DNA of 64,000 nucleotides from Flavobacteriales bacterium UBA6693. GTDB lineage: Bacteria; Bacteroidota; Bacteroidia; Flavobacteriales; Weeksellaceae. The translations under genes and the position numbers were made by a program. Each line of letters starts with the position of its first letter. Positions within the stretch are counted from its first letter, which is position 1. This document shows positions 26,045 to 35,161 of this stretch, piece after piece. Below the pieces are notes generated by a model. It was given only the letters and a program-made list of their open reading frames with translations. It ran no database searches and was not told where the DNA came from. The stretch covers positions 1-64,000 of the forward strand of contig DKJL01000011.1 of assembly GCA_002454815.1 (NCBI GenBank), written 5' to 3'.

Positions 26045-26530
26045 ATGGACATTAAAGACATACAGAATCTAATAAAATTTGTCTCTAAAGCAGAAGTTTC
26101 CGAGGTGAAGTATAAGACAAAAGATTTTGAAATTACCATCAAAACTCCGCTTGGTGCTAATGAGATCAATTATGCCGCTGCACCTGCCGTATACCATACT
26201 GCGCCACAATCTGCACCCGCTGCGCCGGCGCCTGCCGCTGATGCTGCACCTTCTGCTGCTGAGGCCGATACTGCTGCAGAAGAAGCAAAATATGTGACGA
26301 TTAAATCTCCTATGATTGGAACGTTCTACAGAAAACCTTCGCCCGACAAAGACGTTTTTATCAACGTAGGAGACGAGGTAACGACCGGAAAAGTAGTGTG
26401 TGTGATCGAAGCCATGAAATTATTCAACCAGATCGAAGCGGAAATTTCCGGTAAAATTGTAAAGGTATTGGTTGACGACGCTACGCCGGTGGAATACGAT
26501 CAGCCGCTTTTCCTTGTAGATCCTTCCTAA
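26045..26530 (+). CDS. accB: Acetyl-CoA carboxylase, biotin carboxyl carrier protein
   Basis: 161 aa. Carries the biotin that shuttles carboxyl groups in malonyl-CoA formation for fatty acid synthesis. N-terminal dimer part (1-45), a flexible Ala/Pro linker (about 46-80), and the biotinyl domain with Lys125 in VIEAMKLFNQI and the thumb region PSPDKDVFINVGD. Operon with accC (75 bp gap). Confidence 0.95.
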   Translation: MDIKDIQNLIKFVSKAEVSEVKYKTKDFEITIKTPLGANEINYAAAPAVYHTAPQSAPAAPAPAADAAPSAAEADTAAEEAKYVTIKSPMIGTFYRKPSPDKDVFINVGDEVTTGKVVCVIEAMKLFNQIEAEISGKIVKVLVDDATPVEYDQPLFLVDPS

Positions 26531-26605
26531 TAGATTTTAAATTTTAGGTGAATTTCATTTAAAATAATTTAAAATTCAGAATTAAAATTTAAAGTGTCAA
26601 AATAG

Positions 26606-27961
26606 ATGTTCAAAAAAATATTAATCGCCAATCGCGGCGAAATTGCAATGCGTATTTTACGTACGTGCAAGGAAATGGGAATCAAGACGGTAGCCGTATA
26701 TTCTACCGCTGATAAGGACAGTTTGCACGTGCGCTTCGCCGACGAAGCCGTGTGTATCGGTCCGGCGATGAGTAAAGATTCTTATCTTAAAATCCCTAAT
26801 ATCATTTCGGCGGCAGAAATTACCAACGCAGATGCTATTCATCCGGGGTACGGCTTCCTCTCGGAAAACTCCAACTTTTCCCGTATTTGTCAGAAAAACG
26901 GTATTAAATTTATCGGTGCAACGCCGGAGCAAATCGATCGCATGGGCGACAAAGCCAACGCCAAAGCGACGATGAAAGAAGCGGGCGTGCCATGTGTGCC
27001 AGGTTCAGACGGACTGATCGAATCGTACGAACATGCCGTGGAAATTGCCAAAGAAATCGGTTATCCCGTGATGATCAAAGCAACTGCCGGTGGCGGCGGA
27101 AAAGGGATGCGCGCCGTCTGGAAAGAACAGGACCTCAAAGAACATTGGGAATCTGCAATCCAAGAAGCTGTAGCGGCTTTCGGCAACGGCGGAATGTATA
27201 TGGAAAAACTCATTGAAGAACCACGACATATCGAGATTCAGATCGCCGGTGATCAGTACGGAAAAGCCTGTCATCTTTCCGAAAGAGACTGTTCCGTACA
27301 GCGCAGAAACCAAAAGCTAACCGAAGAAACGCCTTCGCCGTTCATGACTGATGAGCTGCGCCAGCAAATGGGCGACGCTGCCGTGAAAGCTGCCGAATAT
27401 ATCGCTTACGAGGGAGTGGGAACCATCGAATTTTTGGTAGATAAACACCGGAATTTTTATTTCATGGAAATGAATACGCGGATTCAGGTAGAACATCCGA
27501 TTACCGAGCAGGTGGTGGATTATGACCTGATCCGTGAGCAGATCCTTCTGGCTTCCGGCAGTTCAATTTCCGGCGCCAATTATTTCCCGAAACTTCATTC
27601 TATTGAATGCAGAATCAACGCCGAAGATCCTTACAACGATTTCCGCCCGTCTCCGGGAAAAATCACTGAACTGAATATTCCCGGCGGTCATGGTATTCGA
27701 GTTGATACCCACGTTTATTCCGGTTATACGATTCCGTCCAACTATGATTCCATGATCGCGAAACTGATCACCACAGCACAGACGCGCGAAGAAGCAATTG
27801 CTAAAATGCGCCGTGCACTGGAAGAATTTTACATTGAAGGTGTGAAAACCACGATTCCGTTTCACCGTCAGCTGATGGAAAATGAGGATTACCTGGCCGG
27901 TAATTACACAACGAAATTTATGGAAGATTTTACCATGGATAAAGGATTTGATAATAATTAA
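26606..27961 (+). CDS. accC: Acetyl-CoA carboxylase, biotin carboxylase subunit
   Basis: 451 aa. ATP-grasp enzyme that carboxylates biotin on AccB. Start KKILIANRGEIAMRILRTC, ATP loop GGGGKGMRAVW (about 165-175), EMNTRIQVEHPITEQV active-site segment with the biotin-carboxylation Arg, and a C-terminal carboxylase domain (about 335-445). Follows accB and ends in a strong terminator; accA is separate at 35 kb and accD is not in the window. Confidence 0.97.
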   Translation: MFKKILIANRGEIAMRILRTCKEMGIKTVAVYSTADKDSLHVRFADEAVCIGPAMSKDSYLKIPNIISAAEITNADAIHPGYGFLSENSNFSRICQKNGIKFIGATPEQIDRMGDKANAKATMKEAGVPCVPGSDGLIESYEHAVEIAKEIGYPVMIKATAGGGGKGMRAVWKEQDLKEHWESAIQEAVAAFGNGGMYMEKLIEEPRHIEIQIAGDQYGKACHLSERDCSVQRRNQKLTEETPSPFMTDELRQQMGDAAVKAAEYIAYEGVGTIEFLVDKHRNFYFMEMNTRIQVEHPITEQVVDYDLIREQILLASGSSISGANYFPKLHSIECRINAEDPYNDFRPSPGKITELNIPGGHGIRVDTHVYSGYTIPSNYDSMIAKLITTAQTREEAIAKMRRALEEFYIEGVKTTIPFHRQLMENEDYLAGNYTTKFMEDFTMDKGFDNN

Positions 27962-27986
27962 AATTTATTTTCAGCAATAATTAATT

Positions 27987-28019
27987 ATCACAGGTCACGC
28001 GGCCTGTGATGTTTTTTTT
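27987..28019 (+). terminator. Terminator of accB-accC
   Basis: 8-bp stem ATCACAGG / CCTGTGAT, 8-nt loop, then G and eight T. Confidence 0.85.
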
Positions 28020-28065
28020 GATAAACCTCCGCGCGCGAGACGGCTGAGGTTCAATCAGAAATCAG

Positions 28066-28073
28066 TATTTTTG
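28066..28073 (+). promoter_or_regulatory. -7 box TATTTTTG before a decayed gene
   Basis: Exact TAnnTTTG box 16 nt before the ATG at 28090; suggests that the broken frame downstream was once, or still is, transcribed. Confidence 0.45.
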
Positions 28074-28089
28074 TAAAAACCATTGCATT

Positions 28090-28305
28090 ATGGAAAATAG
28101 AATGATCAGTCCCGAAAGTGACCGCCATCTTTCGTCATCAAAGCTTTTTTAAAAGAAATTAAAATAGGATTAGAAGTAGAGAAGAATGAAACCAAAATGG
28201 CAAAGGAGGAGTTTCGAATAATCATTCCGAGAAACAAACCGCTTAGAGGAAAGCATTGTCGCTAGGATAACCGAAGAACTTCACACTTTCCTGGATTTAT
28301 TATGA
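28090..28305 (+). pseudogene. Small gene broken by two frameshifts
   Basis: Three frames line up end to end. ATG 28090 opens MENRMISPESDRHLSS and stops at once; one frame over, KAFLKEIKIGLEVEK and a further stretch to IIIPRNKP follow without stop; a third frame then reads EESIVARITEELHTFLDLL to the stop at 28303-28305. Joined, they give about 70 residues of sensible, helical-looking sequence. A good -7 box is kept upstream. I do not recognise the family. The rest of the 486-bp gap 27962-28447 holds only the accC terminator and the rocD leader. Confidence 0.4.
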
Positions 28306-28447
28306 AATATATTCTTAAATTTTCAGAAAACATGCGCTGGTCTGCAGGATTCATTAACAGCAGTTTTGATTCTCTTCTTTACGCCCGGCGCCGCTATACT
28401 GACAAATAAATACCGTGTTTACTTACCATTAATATTAAAAAATAATT

Positions 28448-29698
28448 ATGACACCAACTTCACAGAACCATCCGGCAAACTATTACATCGATCTCGAAGA
28501 AAAATATGGCGCGCACAATTACCATCCGCTGCCCGTAGTTCTAGATCGTGGAGAAGGCGTACACGTCTGGGATGTAGAAGGGAAGAAGTATTACGATTTT
28601 CTGTCTGCTTACTCAGCGGTGAATCAGGGGCACTCACATCCTGCGATTGTGGAAGCGCTTGTGGAACAAGCTAAAAAACTTGCACTTACTTCACGAGCCT
28701 TTTTCAATTCTACTTTGGGTGAATATGAGAAAAAGGTGACTTCTCTGTTTAAATTTGATAAAGTTTTGCCTATGAATTCCGGTGCGGAAGCCGTAGAAAC
28801 TGCTTTGAAAATTGCCAGAAAATGGAGTTATGAAGTAAAAGGAATTTCGGAAAACGCGGCACAGATTATTGTTTGCGAAAATAATTTCCACGGACGTACT
28901 ACGACGATTGTTTCGTTCTCCAATGATCCTGATGCCAACAAAAATTATGGCCCTTTTACCCCTGGTTTTATTAAAATCCCGTACAATGATGCCGCAGCGC
29001 TGGAAAAAATACTGGAACAAAATGCCGATAACATCGCCGCTTTTCTGGTAGAGCCTATCCAGGGTGAAGCTGGCGTCTATGTTCCAGACGAAGGTTATTT
29101 GAAGACTGCCTACGAGTTATGCAAAAAGCACAATGTTCTTTTCATAGCCGATGAAGTACAGACGGGAATTGCACGTACCGGCAAACTGATTGCCTGTCAA
29201 CATGAGGACGTGCAGCCCGACATTTTGATCCTTGGTAAAGCACTCTCCGGAGGAATGTATCCCGTTTCTGCCGTCCTGGCCAATGATCCCATCATGAATG
29301 TGATTCAGCCGGGTCAGCATGGTTCCACTTTTGGCGGAAACCCGCTTGCCTGCGCCGTCGCAATGGCTGCGTTGGACGTAGTGAAAGATGAACAACTTTC
29401 TGAAAGAGCTGAAACTCTGGGTCAACTTTTCCGCTCGGAGATCGAAAAAGTAATTACCAAAACAAATCTGATCACCAAGGTGCGTGGTAAAGGGTTGCTG
29501 AATGCTATTTTAATTAACGACACACCGGATAGTTCTACCGCCTGGGATCTGTGTCTCGCTTTAAAGGAAAACGGGCTTTTGGCTAAGCCTACACACGGCA
29601 ACATTATCCGCTTGGCACCCCCGTTAGTAATTACAGAAGCGCAATTATTGGACTGCGTGAAGATTATCGAGAAGACGGTATCCGAGTTTAAGAAGTAA
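28448..29698 (+). CDS. rocD: Ornithine--oxo-acid transaminase
   Basis: 416 aa. PLP enzyme (class III) that converts ornithine and 2-oxoglutarate to glutamate semialdehyde and glutamate, linking arginine breakdown to proline/glutamate. Seen: FLSAYSAVNQGHSHPAI, NSGAEAVETALKIARKW for the cofactor phosphate, EPIQGEAGV, Asp235 in FIADEVQTG and the Schiff-base Lys264 in LGKALSGGMYP. N-terminus YIDLEEKYGAHNYHPLPVVL is typical of ornithine aminotransferase. No arginase nearby. Its 3' end overlaps the convergent glycosyltransferase by 11 bp. Confidence 0.94.
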   Translation: MTPTSQNHPANYYIDLEEKYGAHNYHPLPVVLDRGEGVHVWDVEGKKYYDFLSAYSAVNQGHSHPAIVEALVEQAKKLALTSRAFFNSTLGEYEKKVTSLFKFDKVLPMNSGAEAVETALKIARKWSYEVKGISENAAQIIVCENNFHGRTTTIVSFSNDPDANKNYGPFTPGFIKIPYNDAAALEKILEQNADNIAAFLVEPIQGEAGVYVPDEGYLKTAYELCKKHNVLFIADEVQTGIARTGKLIACQHEDVQPDILILGKALSGGMYPVSAVLANDPIMNVIQPGQHGSTFGGNPLACAVAMAALDVVKDEQLSERAETLGQLFRSEIEKVITKTNLITKVRGKGLLNAILINDTPDSSTAWDLCLALKENGLLAKPTHGNIIRLAPPLVITEAQLLDCVKIIEKTVSEFKK

Positions 29699-30761
29699 GC
29701 GTACGGCGGTAAAGATCGCTGTAACCGGCAGCCATTTCGCGATAGTCGTATTGCAAGGCCCAGCTACGCACTTTTTTTTCGTAACCAACATCAGAACGGT
29801 ATGCCTGCATGCCGTTCTTTATTTTCTCGGCCATCGCTGCAGCTCCGAAATCGTCGAAATAAAAGGCATGTGGTCCTCCGATTTCGGGGAGACTGGTAAG
29901 ACGGCTCAGGAAAACCGGTTTACCACAGTACATCGCTTCGATGGGCGGGATTCCGAAACCTTCGGCCAAAGAGGGGTGGAGCATTGCGTCGCAGTTTTGG
30001 ATGAGCGCATATTTTTCGTCATCTGTGATATTCCGCAGAATGTGCACGCGGTTTTCCAGCTGATGATCAGCAATAAATTTCAGTACTTCTGCTTCGTAAT
30101 TCTTTTTTGAGCCGGAAACGACCAGTACCAAATCTTCTTCCAGTAAAAGCAACGCTTTGAGCAGACTCATCTGATTTTTCTTTGGAAAAAGAACACCAAT
30201 GTTGAGAAAGTAATTTTTGTTTTTAAAGGTTTCAAATTTACCGAGTCCAAAAACTTTGTTTTCATCCGGGAATTGGAGACCGTTATAAATCACTTCCACT
30301 TGTTGCGGTATTTTAACGCCAAATAAATGTTGATTTTTCAGATAATCTTCTTTTACAAATTCAGATATACAGGCCACAACGTCGGCATTCTGCAGGTTAG
30401 TCCGTAATCTTCGGATATTTCTTCGCCGCTTGCCACCGGCCGTTTCTTCATGAAGGAAGTTCAGATCGTGGAGCGTGACGACTTTTTTTGCTTTAAAATT
30501 TAAATTAAAATAGCTGCTGGACTGATGAAAAATATGAATAAGATGATAATCCTGTAATCCTAAATGCAGGAAACGATGCCACGACTTCCAAGCCTTGATA
30601 GGATATCCCGAGTTGGAAAAGCAGTTTCTGGCACCATATACATTAAAAGAAAAAGCCTGATCGCCCTGCTCATGTAATGCCTTGAGCAAATTTTGGCAAA
30701 CTACCGAAATACCCGAGAGATATCTGGTGCGTTCTGCATCGATCAGTATTTTATTTTTCAT
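29688..30761 (-). CDS. Glycosyltransferase family 4 protein
   Basis: 357 aa, GT-B fold, cytoplasmic or membrane-associated. N-terminal Rossmann half with acceptor region (VVTLHDLNFLHEE), C-terminal GT4 domain with FLNIGVLFPKKN and the donor-site motif HPSLAEGFGIPPIEAMYCGKP (about 276-296; Glu-x7-Glu). The sugar is unknown. Divergent from the two plus-strand glycosyl genes; starts 18 bp apart, so the three probably act on the same cell-surface glycan. Confidence 0.88.
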   Translation of the reverse strand: MKNKILIDAERTRYLSGISVVCQNLLKALHEQGDQAFSFNVYGARNCFSNSGYPIKAWKSWHRFLHLGLQDYHLIHIFHQSSSYFNLNFKAKKVVTLHDLNFLHEETAGGKRRRNIRRLRTNLQNADVVACISEFVKEDYLKNQHLFGVKIPQQVEVIYNGLQFPDENKVFGLGKFETFKNKNYFLNIGVLFPKKNQMSLLKALLLLEEDLVLVVSGSKKNYEAEVLKFIADHQLENRVHILRNITDDEKYALIQNCDAMLHPSLAEGFGIPPIEAMYCGKPVFLSRLTSLPEIGGPHAFYFDDFGAAAMAEKIKNGMQAYRSDVGYEKKVRSWALQYDYREMAAGYSDLYRRTLTS

Positions 30762-30768
30762 ATTTTTG
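30761..30768 (+). promoter_or_regulatory. -7 box TATTTTTG for the plus-strand glycan pair
   Basis: Exact TAnnTTTG box 11 nt before the ATG at 30780; it overlaps the start codon of the divergent GT4 gene. Rules out the in-frame start at 30693. Confidence 0.5.
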
Positions 30769-30779
30769 TTTTTTCTTCT

Positions 30780-31805
30780 ATGAATAAAACGATTGTACTA
30801 GGGCTGCCCAAAAGTTTCAGTTTCCACACTAATTTAGAAACAAATCTGAGGGCTTTGGGCTTTACAGTTGTCAATATCAGTTACACGGATCACGACTTCA
30901 AATATCCAAGTTTTTTTCATAAAATATATAATTTTCTGCGTAAAGTCTTTTTAAAAGATAAAGGCTATAAAAATAAACTGAAAATTAAAAAATACGAAGC
31001 TGACTTACGGATACTGCTGGAGACCCATAAGACCTATGACTACGCTTTACTTATAAGACCCGATATTTATCCGCTCGGAATTTTAGAATTGATCCGGGAA
31101 AAAACCACTCTCATGGTAGGATATCAGTGGGACGGTCTGCACAGATTTCCGGCTGTCTATGCGACCATCAAATATTTTGACCGTTTTTTTGTATTTGATG
31201 AAGCAGATTTGTCTTACGACAGCAAGCTTCTTCCCATTACAAACTTTTATTTTGATTTTGATAAGGAGCCTGCATCACAGAGCCCAAGATACAGTGTGTT
31301 TTTTGTGGGCAGTTTTGTAAGAAAACGGATGGCGGCAATCAGCGGATTTGCCAGTTTGCTTAGAGAAAAAGGTCTGACGCCGAAAATAATGATTTACTGT
31401 CAGCCTGCGTTTTTGGCGACCGAATTTCCCAATGAAAATATCGAATATATTTTCGCGCATCTGTCGTACGAGGAGAATATCAAAATATTAAAAGACAGCA
31501 AAGTGGTCATCGATTTCCTTAATCATGCGCATAAAGGACTTTCTTTCAGGACTTTCGAAGCTTTATATTATAACAAAAAACTCATCACCACCAACGCGGA
31601 TGTACAACGGTACGATTTTTACAATCCGAATAATATCTTTATATGGGATGAGACAAACAGTTCCGCAGCAGATCTTTTGGCTTTTATGGACACACCGTAT
31701 GAGGAAGTGGCAGAAAACATTAAAGCTAAATATGCATTTACAAACTGGATTAGCTATGTGCTGGATAGGGCACCTTATGAGAAAATTGAACTTACTGCCA
31801 ACTAA
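30780..31805 (+). CDS. Probable glycosyltransferase, CgeB-like GT-B fold
   Basis: 341 aa. No confident family motif, but the layout fits a GT-B enzyme: N-terminal MNKTIVLGLPKSFSFHTNLE, an acceptor-binding region with GYQWDGLHRFP, FDRFFVFDEAD, then FFVGSFVRKR and a C-terminal segment LSFRTFEALYYNKKLITTN resembling the donor loop of CgeB/capsule-type transferases. It lies 5 bp before another glycosyltransferase. The name is inferred; it could be another LPS or exopolysaccharide enzyme. Start set by the -7 box at 30761. Confidence 0.6.
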   Translation: MNKTIVLGLPKSFSFHTNLETNLRALGFTVVNISYTDHDFKYPSFFHKIYNFLRKVFLKDKGYKNKLKIKKYEADLRILLETHKTYDYALLIRPDIYPLGILELIREKTTLMVGYQWDGLHRFPAVYATIKYFDRFFVFDEADLSYDSKLLPITNFYFDFDKEPASQSPRYSVFFVGSFVRKRMAAISGFASLLREKGLTPKIMIYCQPAFLATEFPNENIEYIFAHLSYEENIKILKDSKVVIDFLNHAHKGLSFRTFEALYYNKKLITTNADVQRYDFYNPNNIFIWDETNSSAADLLAFMDTPYEEVAENIKAKYAFTNWISYVLDRAPYEKIELTAN

Positions 31806-31810
31806 GCAAA

Positions 31811-33094
31811 ATGAAAAAACTTGCCGGAATAAATATTTCAGGTTACGTCAGCAAAGACTTCGGTCTCGGTGTTGCTGTTCGAGCGAATATTAATGCGATC
31901 GACGCCGCAGGGATTGCTTATGTGATAAATGATGCAAACATTGATATTTCTAAGGAAATCAAAGAAGGAAGCTACGATCTCCATCATCTTTCTCTGGATA
32001 ATCCTTATCCGATAAATTTGATTCAAATTAACTTTGATAATCTCAGCCGGTTTTTTAGTGAAAAAGGTAAATCATACTTTGAAGGTAAATATAATATCGG
32101 TTTTTGGGCTTGGGAACTGGATACGCTGCCTGATGAAGCCTTGCCGTTTTTTGATTTGCTTGACGAGATCTGGGTTCCCAGTAATTTCTGCGCAGATGTG
32201 ATCGCGCGGTATTCACTATTGCCAGTCGTCAAAATTATGCATAGCGTAGAAGTAAACACACCGGATAAGTTCCCGCGGTCCGCTTATAATCTGCCGGAAG
32301 ATCGTTTCGTCATTCTTACGATGTTTGATTATCACAGCACGATAGAAAGAAAGAATCCTATCGGAGTAATTGATGCTTATGAGCAGGCGTTTGGCTGCAA
32401 CAGTACTGAAGCAATTTTAGTGATAAAAACATCAATCGGTACGCGTTTTCCCGAAGCAAGAAGCAGCCTGCTTAACAGAATAGGAAGTAATAATAGTATC
32501 TTGCTGATTGAGGAAATCCTGGAATCAAAGAAATTATATGGCTTATTTGCTTGTTGTGACTGCTTTATTTCGCTTCACAGGTCTGAAGGTTTTGGCCTTA
32601 CGATGGCTGAGGCCATGTCGTTAGCCAAACCCGTTATCGCTACCGCATATTCCGGAAATACTGATTTTATGACTATTAATAATAGTTTTCCTGTCAGATA
32701 CGAAATGGTTTCTACACGAGCCAATTATTATAACAGTACAGATGAAAACCAATGGGCAGAACCTGACGTAAAACACGCAGCCTCTATTCTTCGGTATGTA
32801 TTCGAGCATCCTGCAGAGGTCACCGAGGTCGCAAAAAAAGGCCAGGAATTCATTAAAGCTACATTGAATTGCGCGCAAATCGGTAGTAAAATTGAACAGC
32901 GTCTGAAAATTATTGCCAACACAAATCAGTCAAAATCTACTGAGAGGGATGTTCATTTAGTACAATTCGAAAACCAGGTACTGCAGCAAAAGATTGATGC
33001 ACTCAGAAATATTGGATTTGTAAAACTAAAGGAACGGTTCAAAAATTTTCAAAATAAAATATCCGGTAAAGACCGAAAATATTTTTGGGAATAA
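31811..33094 (+). CDS. Glycosyltransferase family 4 protein
   Basis: 427 aa. GT-B fold with the GT4 donor motif HRSEGFGLTMAEAMSLAKP near residue 256-274 and GNTDFM after it. The first half (INISGYVSKDFGLGVAVRANINAI, FWAWELDTLPDE, EIWVPSNFCADVI) is of the type found in mannosyl- or similar transferases of O-antigen and exopolysaccharide clusters. A C-terminal coiled-coil-like tail (about 385-427) is unusual. Second gene of a two-gene operon. Confidence 0.87.
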   Translation: MKKLAGINISGYVSKDFGLGVAVRANINAIDAAGIAYVINDANIDISKEIKEGSYDLHHLSLDNPYPINLIQINFDNLSRFFSEKGKSYFEGKYNIGFWAWELDTLPDEALPFFDLLDEIWVPSNFCADVIARYSLLPVVKIMHSVEVNTPDKFPRSAYNLPEDRFVILTMFDYHSTIERKNPIGVIDAYEQAFGCNSTEAILVIKTSIGTRFPEARSSLLNRIGSNNSILLIEEILESKKLYGLFACCDCFISLHRSEGFGLTMAEAMSLAKPVIATAYSGNTDFMTINNSFPVRYEMVSTRANYYNSTDENQWAEPDVKHAASILRYVFEHPAEVTEVAKKGQEFIKATLNCAQIGSKIEQRLKIIANTNQSKSTERDVHLVQFENQVLQQKIDALRNIGFVKLKERFKNFQNKISGKDRKYFWE

Positions 33095-33163
33095 GTCTTT
33101 ATGTATTAAAATAACAGTTAAATCACCGCTTCGATAAATTAACGGAAAACGATATTTATGAGA

Positions 33164-33517
33164 TTACTTTTTGTCGGTTCTTTCGTAATCGTCCTCAATC
33201 CTCACAATATCATCTTCTCCAAAATAACTTCCCGTCTGTACTTCCACGAAAACTACCACTTCTGAAGTGCGGTTTTCGATGCGGTGCCGTGCACCCTGCG
33301 GGATGAAAATGCTCTCACCATAGTTCACGGTGTATTCCTGCTCGTCGAGTATTACGATCGCCTGGCCCTCCACTATGGTCCAGAATTCCTGGCGGTGGTG
33401 ATGGTATTGGTAAGAAAGGCGGTGCCCGGGATTCACCACGATGCGCTTTAGCTTATAGTGTTCCTCATCTTCCAGAACGTAATACTTGCCCCACGGTCTT
33501 TCGCCAATTTCCAACAT
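33164..33517 (-). CDS. Cupin of the mannose-6-phosphate isomerase type II C-terminal kind
   Basis: 117 aa, a single cupin barrel. The sequence RPWGKYYVLED, then HRLSYQYHHHRQEFWTIVEG with the metal His/Glu set, and FIPQGARHRIEN match the C-terminal isomerase domain of ManC/AlgA. The N-terminal guanylyltransferase half is absent, so the protein stands alone; such short proteins occur in flavobacteria. It may supply mannose-6-phosphate for the neighbouring glycosyltransferases, though a bare cupin might also bind another sugar. Divergent from gltX. Confidence 0.85.
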   Translation of the reverse strand: MLEIGERPWGKYYVLEDEEHYKLKRIVVNPGHRLSYQYHHHRQEFWTIVEGQAIVILDEQEYTVNYGESIFIPQGARHRIENRTSEVVVFVEVQTGSYFGEDDIVRIEDDYERTDKK

Positions 33518-33534
33518 ACAAATCTTATTTACGG

Positions 33535-33542
33535 CAAAAATA
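33535..33542 (-). promoter_or_regulatory. -7 box TATTTTTG of the cupin gene
   Basis: Exact TAnnTTTG box on the minus strand, 17 nt before the ATG. Confidence 0.5.
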
Positions 33543-33572
33543 ACTAAAATTATTACACGCCGATTTTTTCAG

Positions 33573-33580
33573 TAAATTTG
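33573..33580 (+). promoter_or_regulatory. -7 box TAAATTTG of gltX
   Basis: Exact box; lies 21 nt before ATG 33602 and overlaps the alternative start at 33578, which it rules out. Confidence 0.6.
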
Positions 33581-33601
33581 CGCCTTAAAAATCTACGGAA
33601 A

Positions 33602-35113
33602 ATGAGCAAAGTAAGAGTGCGTTTCGCGCCCAGTCCTACAGGACCCCTGCATTTGGGTGGTGTAAGAACTGCCTTATATGATTATCTTTTTGCCAAAAAT
33701 CAGGGCGGGGAGTTCATCCTCAGGATTGAAGATACCGATACCGCCAGGTATGTAGAAGGTGCCGAAAACTATATTATGGAAGCACTGGAGTGGTGCGGCA
33801 TCATCCCGGATGAAAGTCCTGCACACGGCGGCGATTTTGGACCTTACCGACAATCCGAAAGACGCGATATTTACGATCGTCATCTTGCCGAGATTCTGAA
33901 AACCGATTACGCCTACATCGCCTTCGATACCCCAGAGGAATTAGATGCTGTACGAGCGGAATCTGAGCAGAACGGCGAAGTCTTCGCGTACAACAACATC
34001 ACGCGCAATCGGCTCAAAAATTCCCTTACCCTTTCCTCAGAAGCGGTACAAAAACTTCTAGACGAAAAGGTACCTTACGTAGTACGTTTCAAAATGCCGG
34101 TTAACCGTGTCTTGAATCTGGAAGATCTCATCCGCGGAAATTTTTCCGTGAATACCGACACGCTGGACGACAAAGTTTTGGTAAAGCAGGATGGAATGCC
34201 AACGTATCACTTTGCCAACATTGTCGACGATCACGAGATGCAGATTTCACACGTAATCCGTGGAGAAGAGTGGCTGCCATCTTTGGGTCTGCATTATTTA
34301 CTTTACGAAGCGATGGGTTGGGAGCGTCCTGAGTTCGCGCATTTGTCACTTATTTTAAAACCGGAAGGTAAGGGTAAACTCAGTAAAAGAGATGGCGACA
34401 AATTTGGTTTTCCTGTTTTTCCTTTAAATTTTACTGATCCGGAAACCGGAAAGGTAATGCAAGGCTACCGTGAAGCCGGTTATCTGCCTGAGGCGTTTAT
34501 CAACATGGTGGCGCTGCTGGGTTGGACGCCTGCCGATGACCGCGAAATTCTTTCACTGGACGAAATGGCCGCAGAATTTGATTTGCAAAAAGTACACAAA
34601 GCCGGCGCCAGATTTTCTAAGGAAAAAGCAGAATGGTTCAATCAGCAATATTTAAAGACTAAATCTGATCAGGAAATATTAGCGTTGTTGCAAACCAATA
34701 ACGATTTTGATCTTTCCGGGCAGGATGACGAAAAGTTACTGCACATCATCACGATGATGAAGGAGCGCGCTACATTCGTGCAGGATATTTATAAAGACGG
34801 CCAGTTTTTCTTCGAAGCGCCAAAAAATTACGACGAGAAAGCCGCTAAAAAAGCCTGGACATCTGCCGCTGCCATTTTAATGTCCGAACTCGCTGACGAT
34901 TTATTAAATGTAAATTTCGGTGCGGAAGAACTGAAAGCGTTTATTCATGAGTTTGCAGAGAAACACAGCGTCGGTATGGGCAAAGTAATGATGCCGCTGC
35001 GCCTCTCTCTCGTAGGCGAACTGAAGGGTCCGGATGTGCCCGATATTATGCAAGTCCTTGGAAAAGATGAAACTATCGCGCGGTTGCGCAGTGCGGTGAC
35101 TAATATCCGGTAG
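33602..35113 (+). CDS. gltX: Glutamyl-tRNA synthetase
   Basis: 503 aa, class I synthetase charging tRNA-Glu. FAPSPTGPLHLGGVRTALY contains the HIGH-type motif (HLGG), and KLSKRDGD is the KMSKS-type loop. The anticodon-binding half covers about 320-503. As in most flavobacteria a single GluRS; whether a separate GlnRS exists cannot be seen. Monocistronic, divergent from the cupin gene. Confidence 0.97.
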   Translation: MSKVRVRFAPSPTGPLHLGGVRTALYDYLFAKNQGGEFILRIEDTDTARYVEGAENYIMEALEWCGIIPDESPAHGGDFGPYRQSERRDIYDRHLAEILKTDYAYIAFDTPEELDAVRAESEQNGEVFAYNNITRNRLKNSLTLSSEAVQKLLDEKVPYVVRFKMPVNRVLNLEDLIRGNFSVNTDTLDDKVLVKQDGMPTYHFANIVDDHEMQISHVIRGEEWLPSLGLHYLLYEAMGWERPEFAHLSLILKPEGKGKLSKRDGDKFGFPVFPLNFTDPETGKVMQGYREAGYLPEAFINMVALLGWTPADDREILSLDEMAAEFDLQKVHKAGARFSKEKAEWFNQQYLKTKSDQEILALLQTNNDFDLSGQDDEKLLHIITMMKERATFVQDIYKDGQFFFEAPKNYDEKAAKKAWTSAAAILMSELADDLLNVNFGAEELKAFIHEFAEKHSVGMGKVMMPLRLSLVGELKGPDVPDIMQVLGKDETIARLRSAVTNIR

Positions 35114-35130
35114 TTTCTTATAATTTTACC

Positions 35131-35138
35131 TAAATTTG
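35131..35138 (+). promoter_or_regulatory. -7 box TAAATTTG of accA
   Basis: Exact TAnnTTTG box, 23 nt before the accA ATG, in the short gltX-accA gap. Confidence 0.5.
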
Positions 35139-35161
35139 AAGCATAATTTTAATTAAAACAA

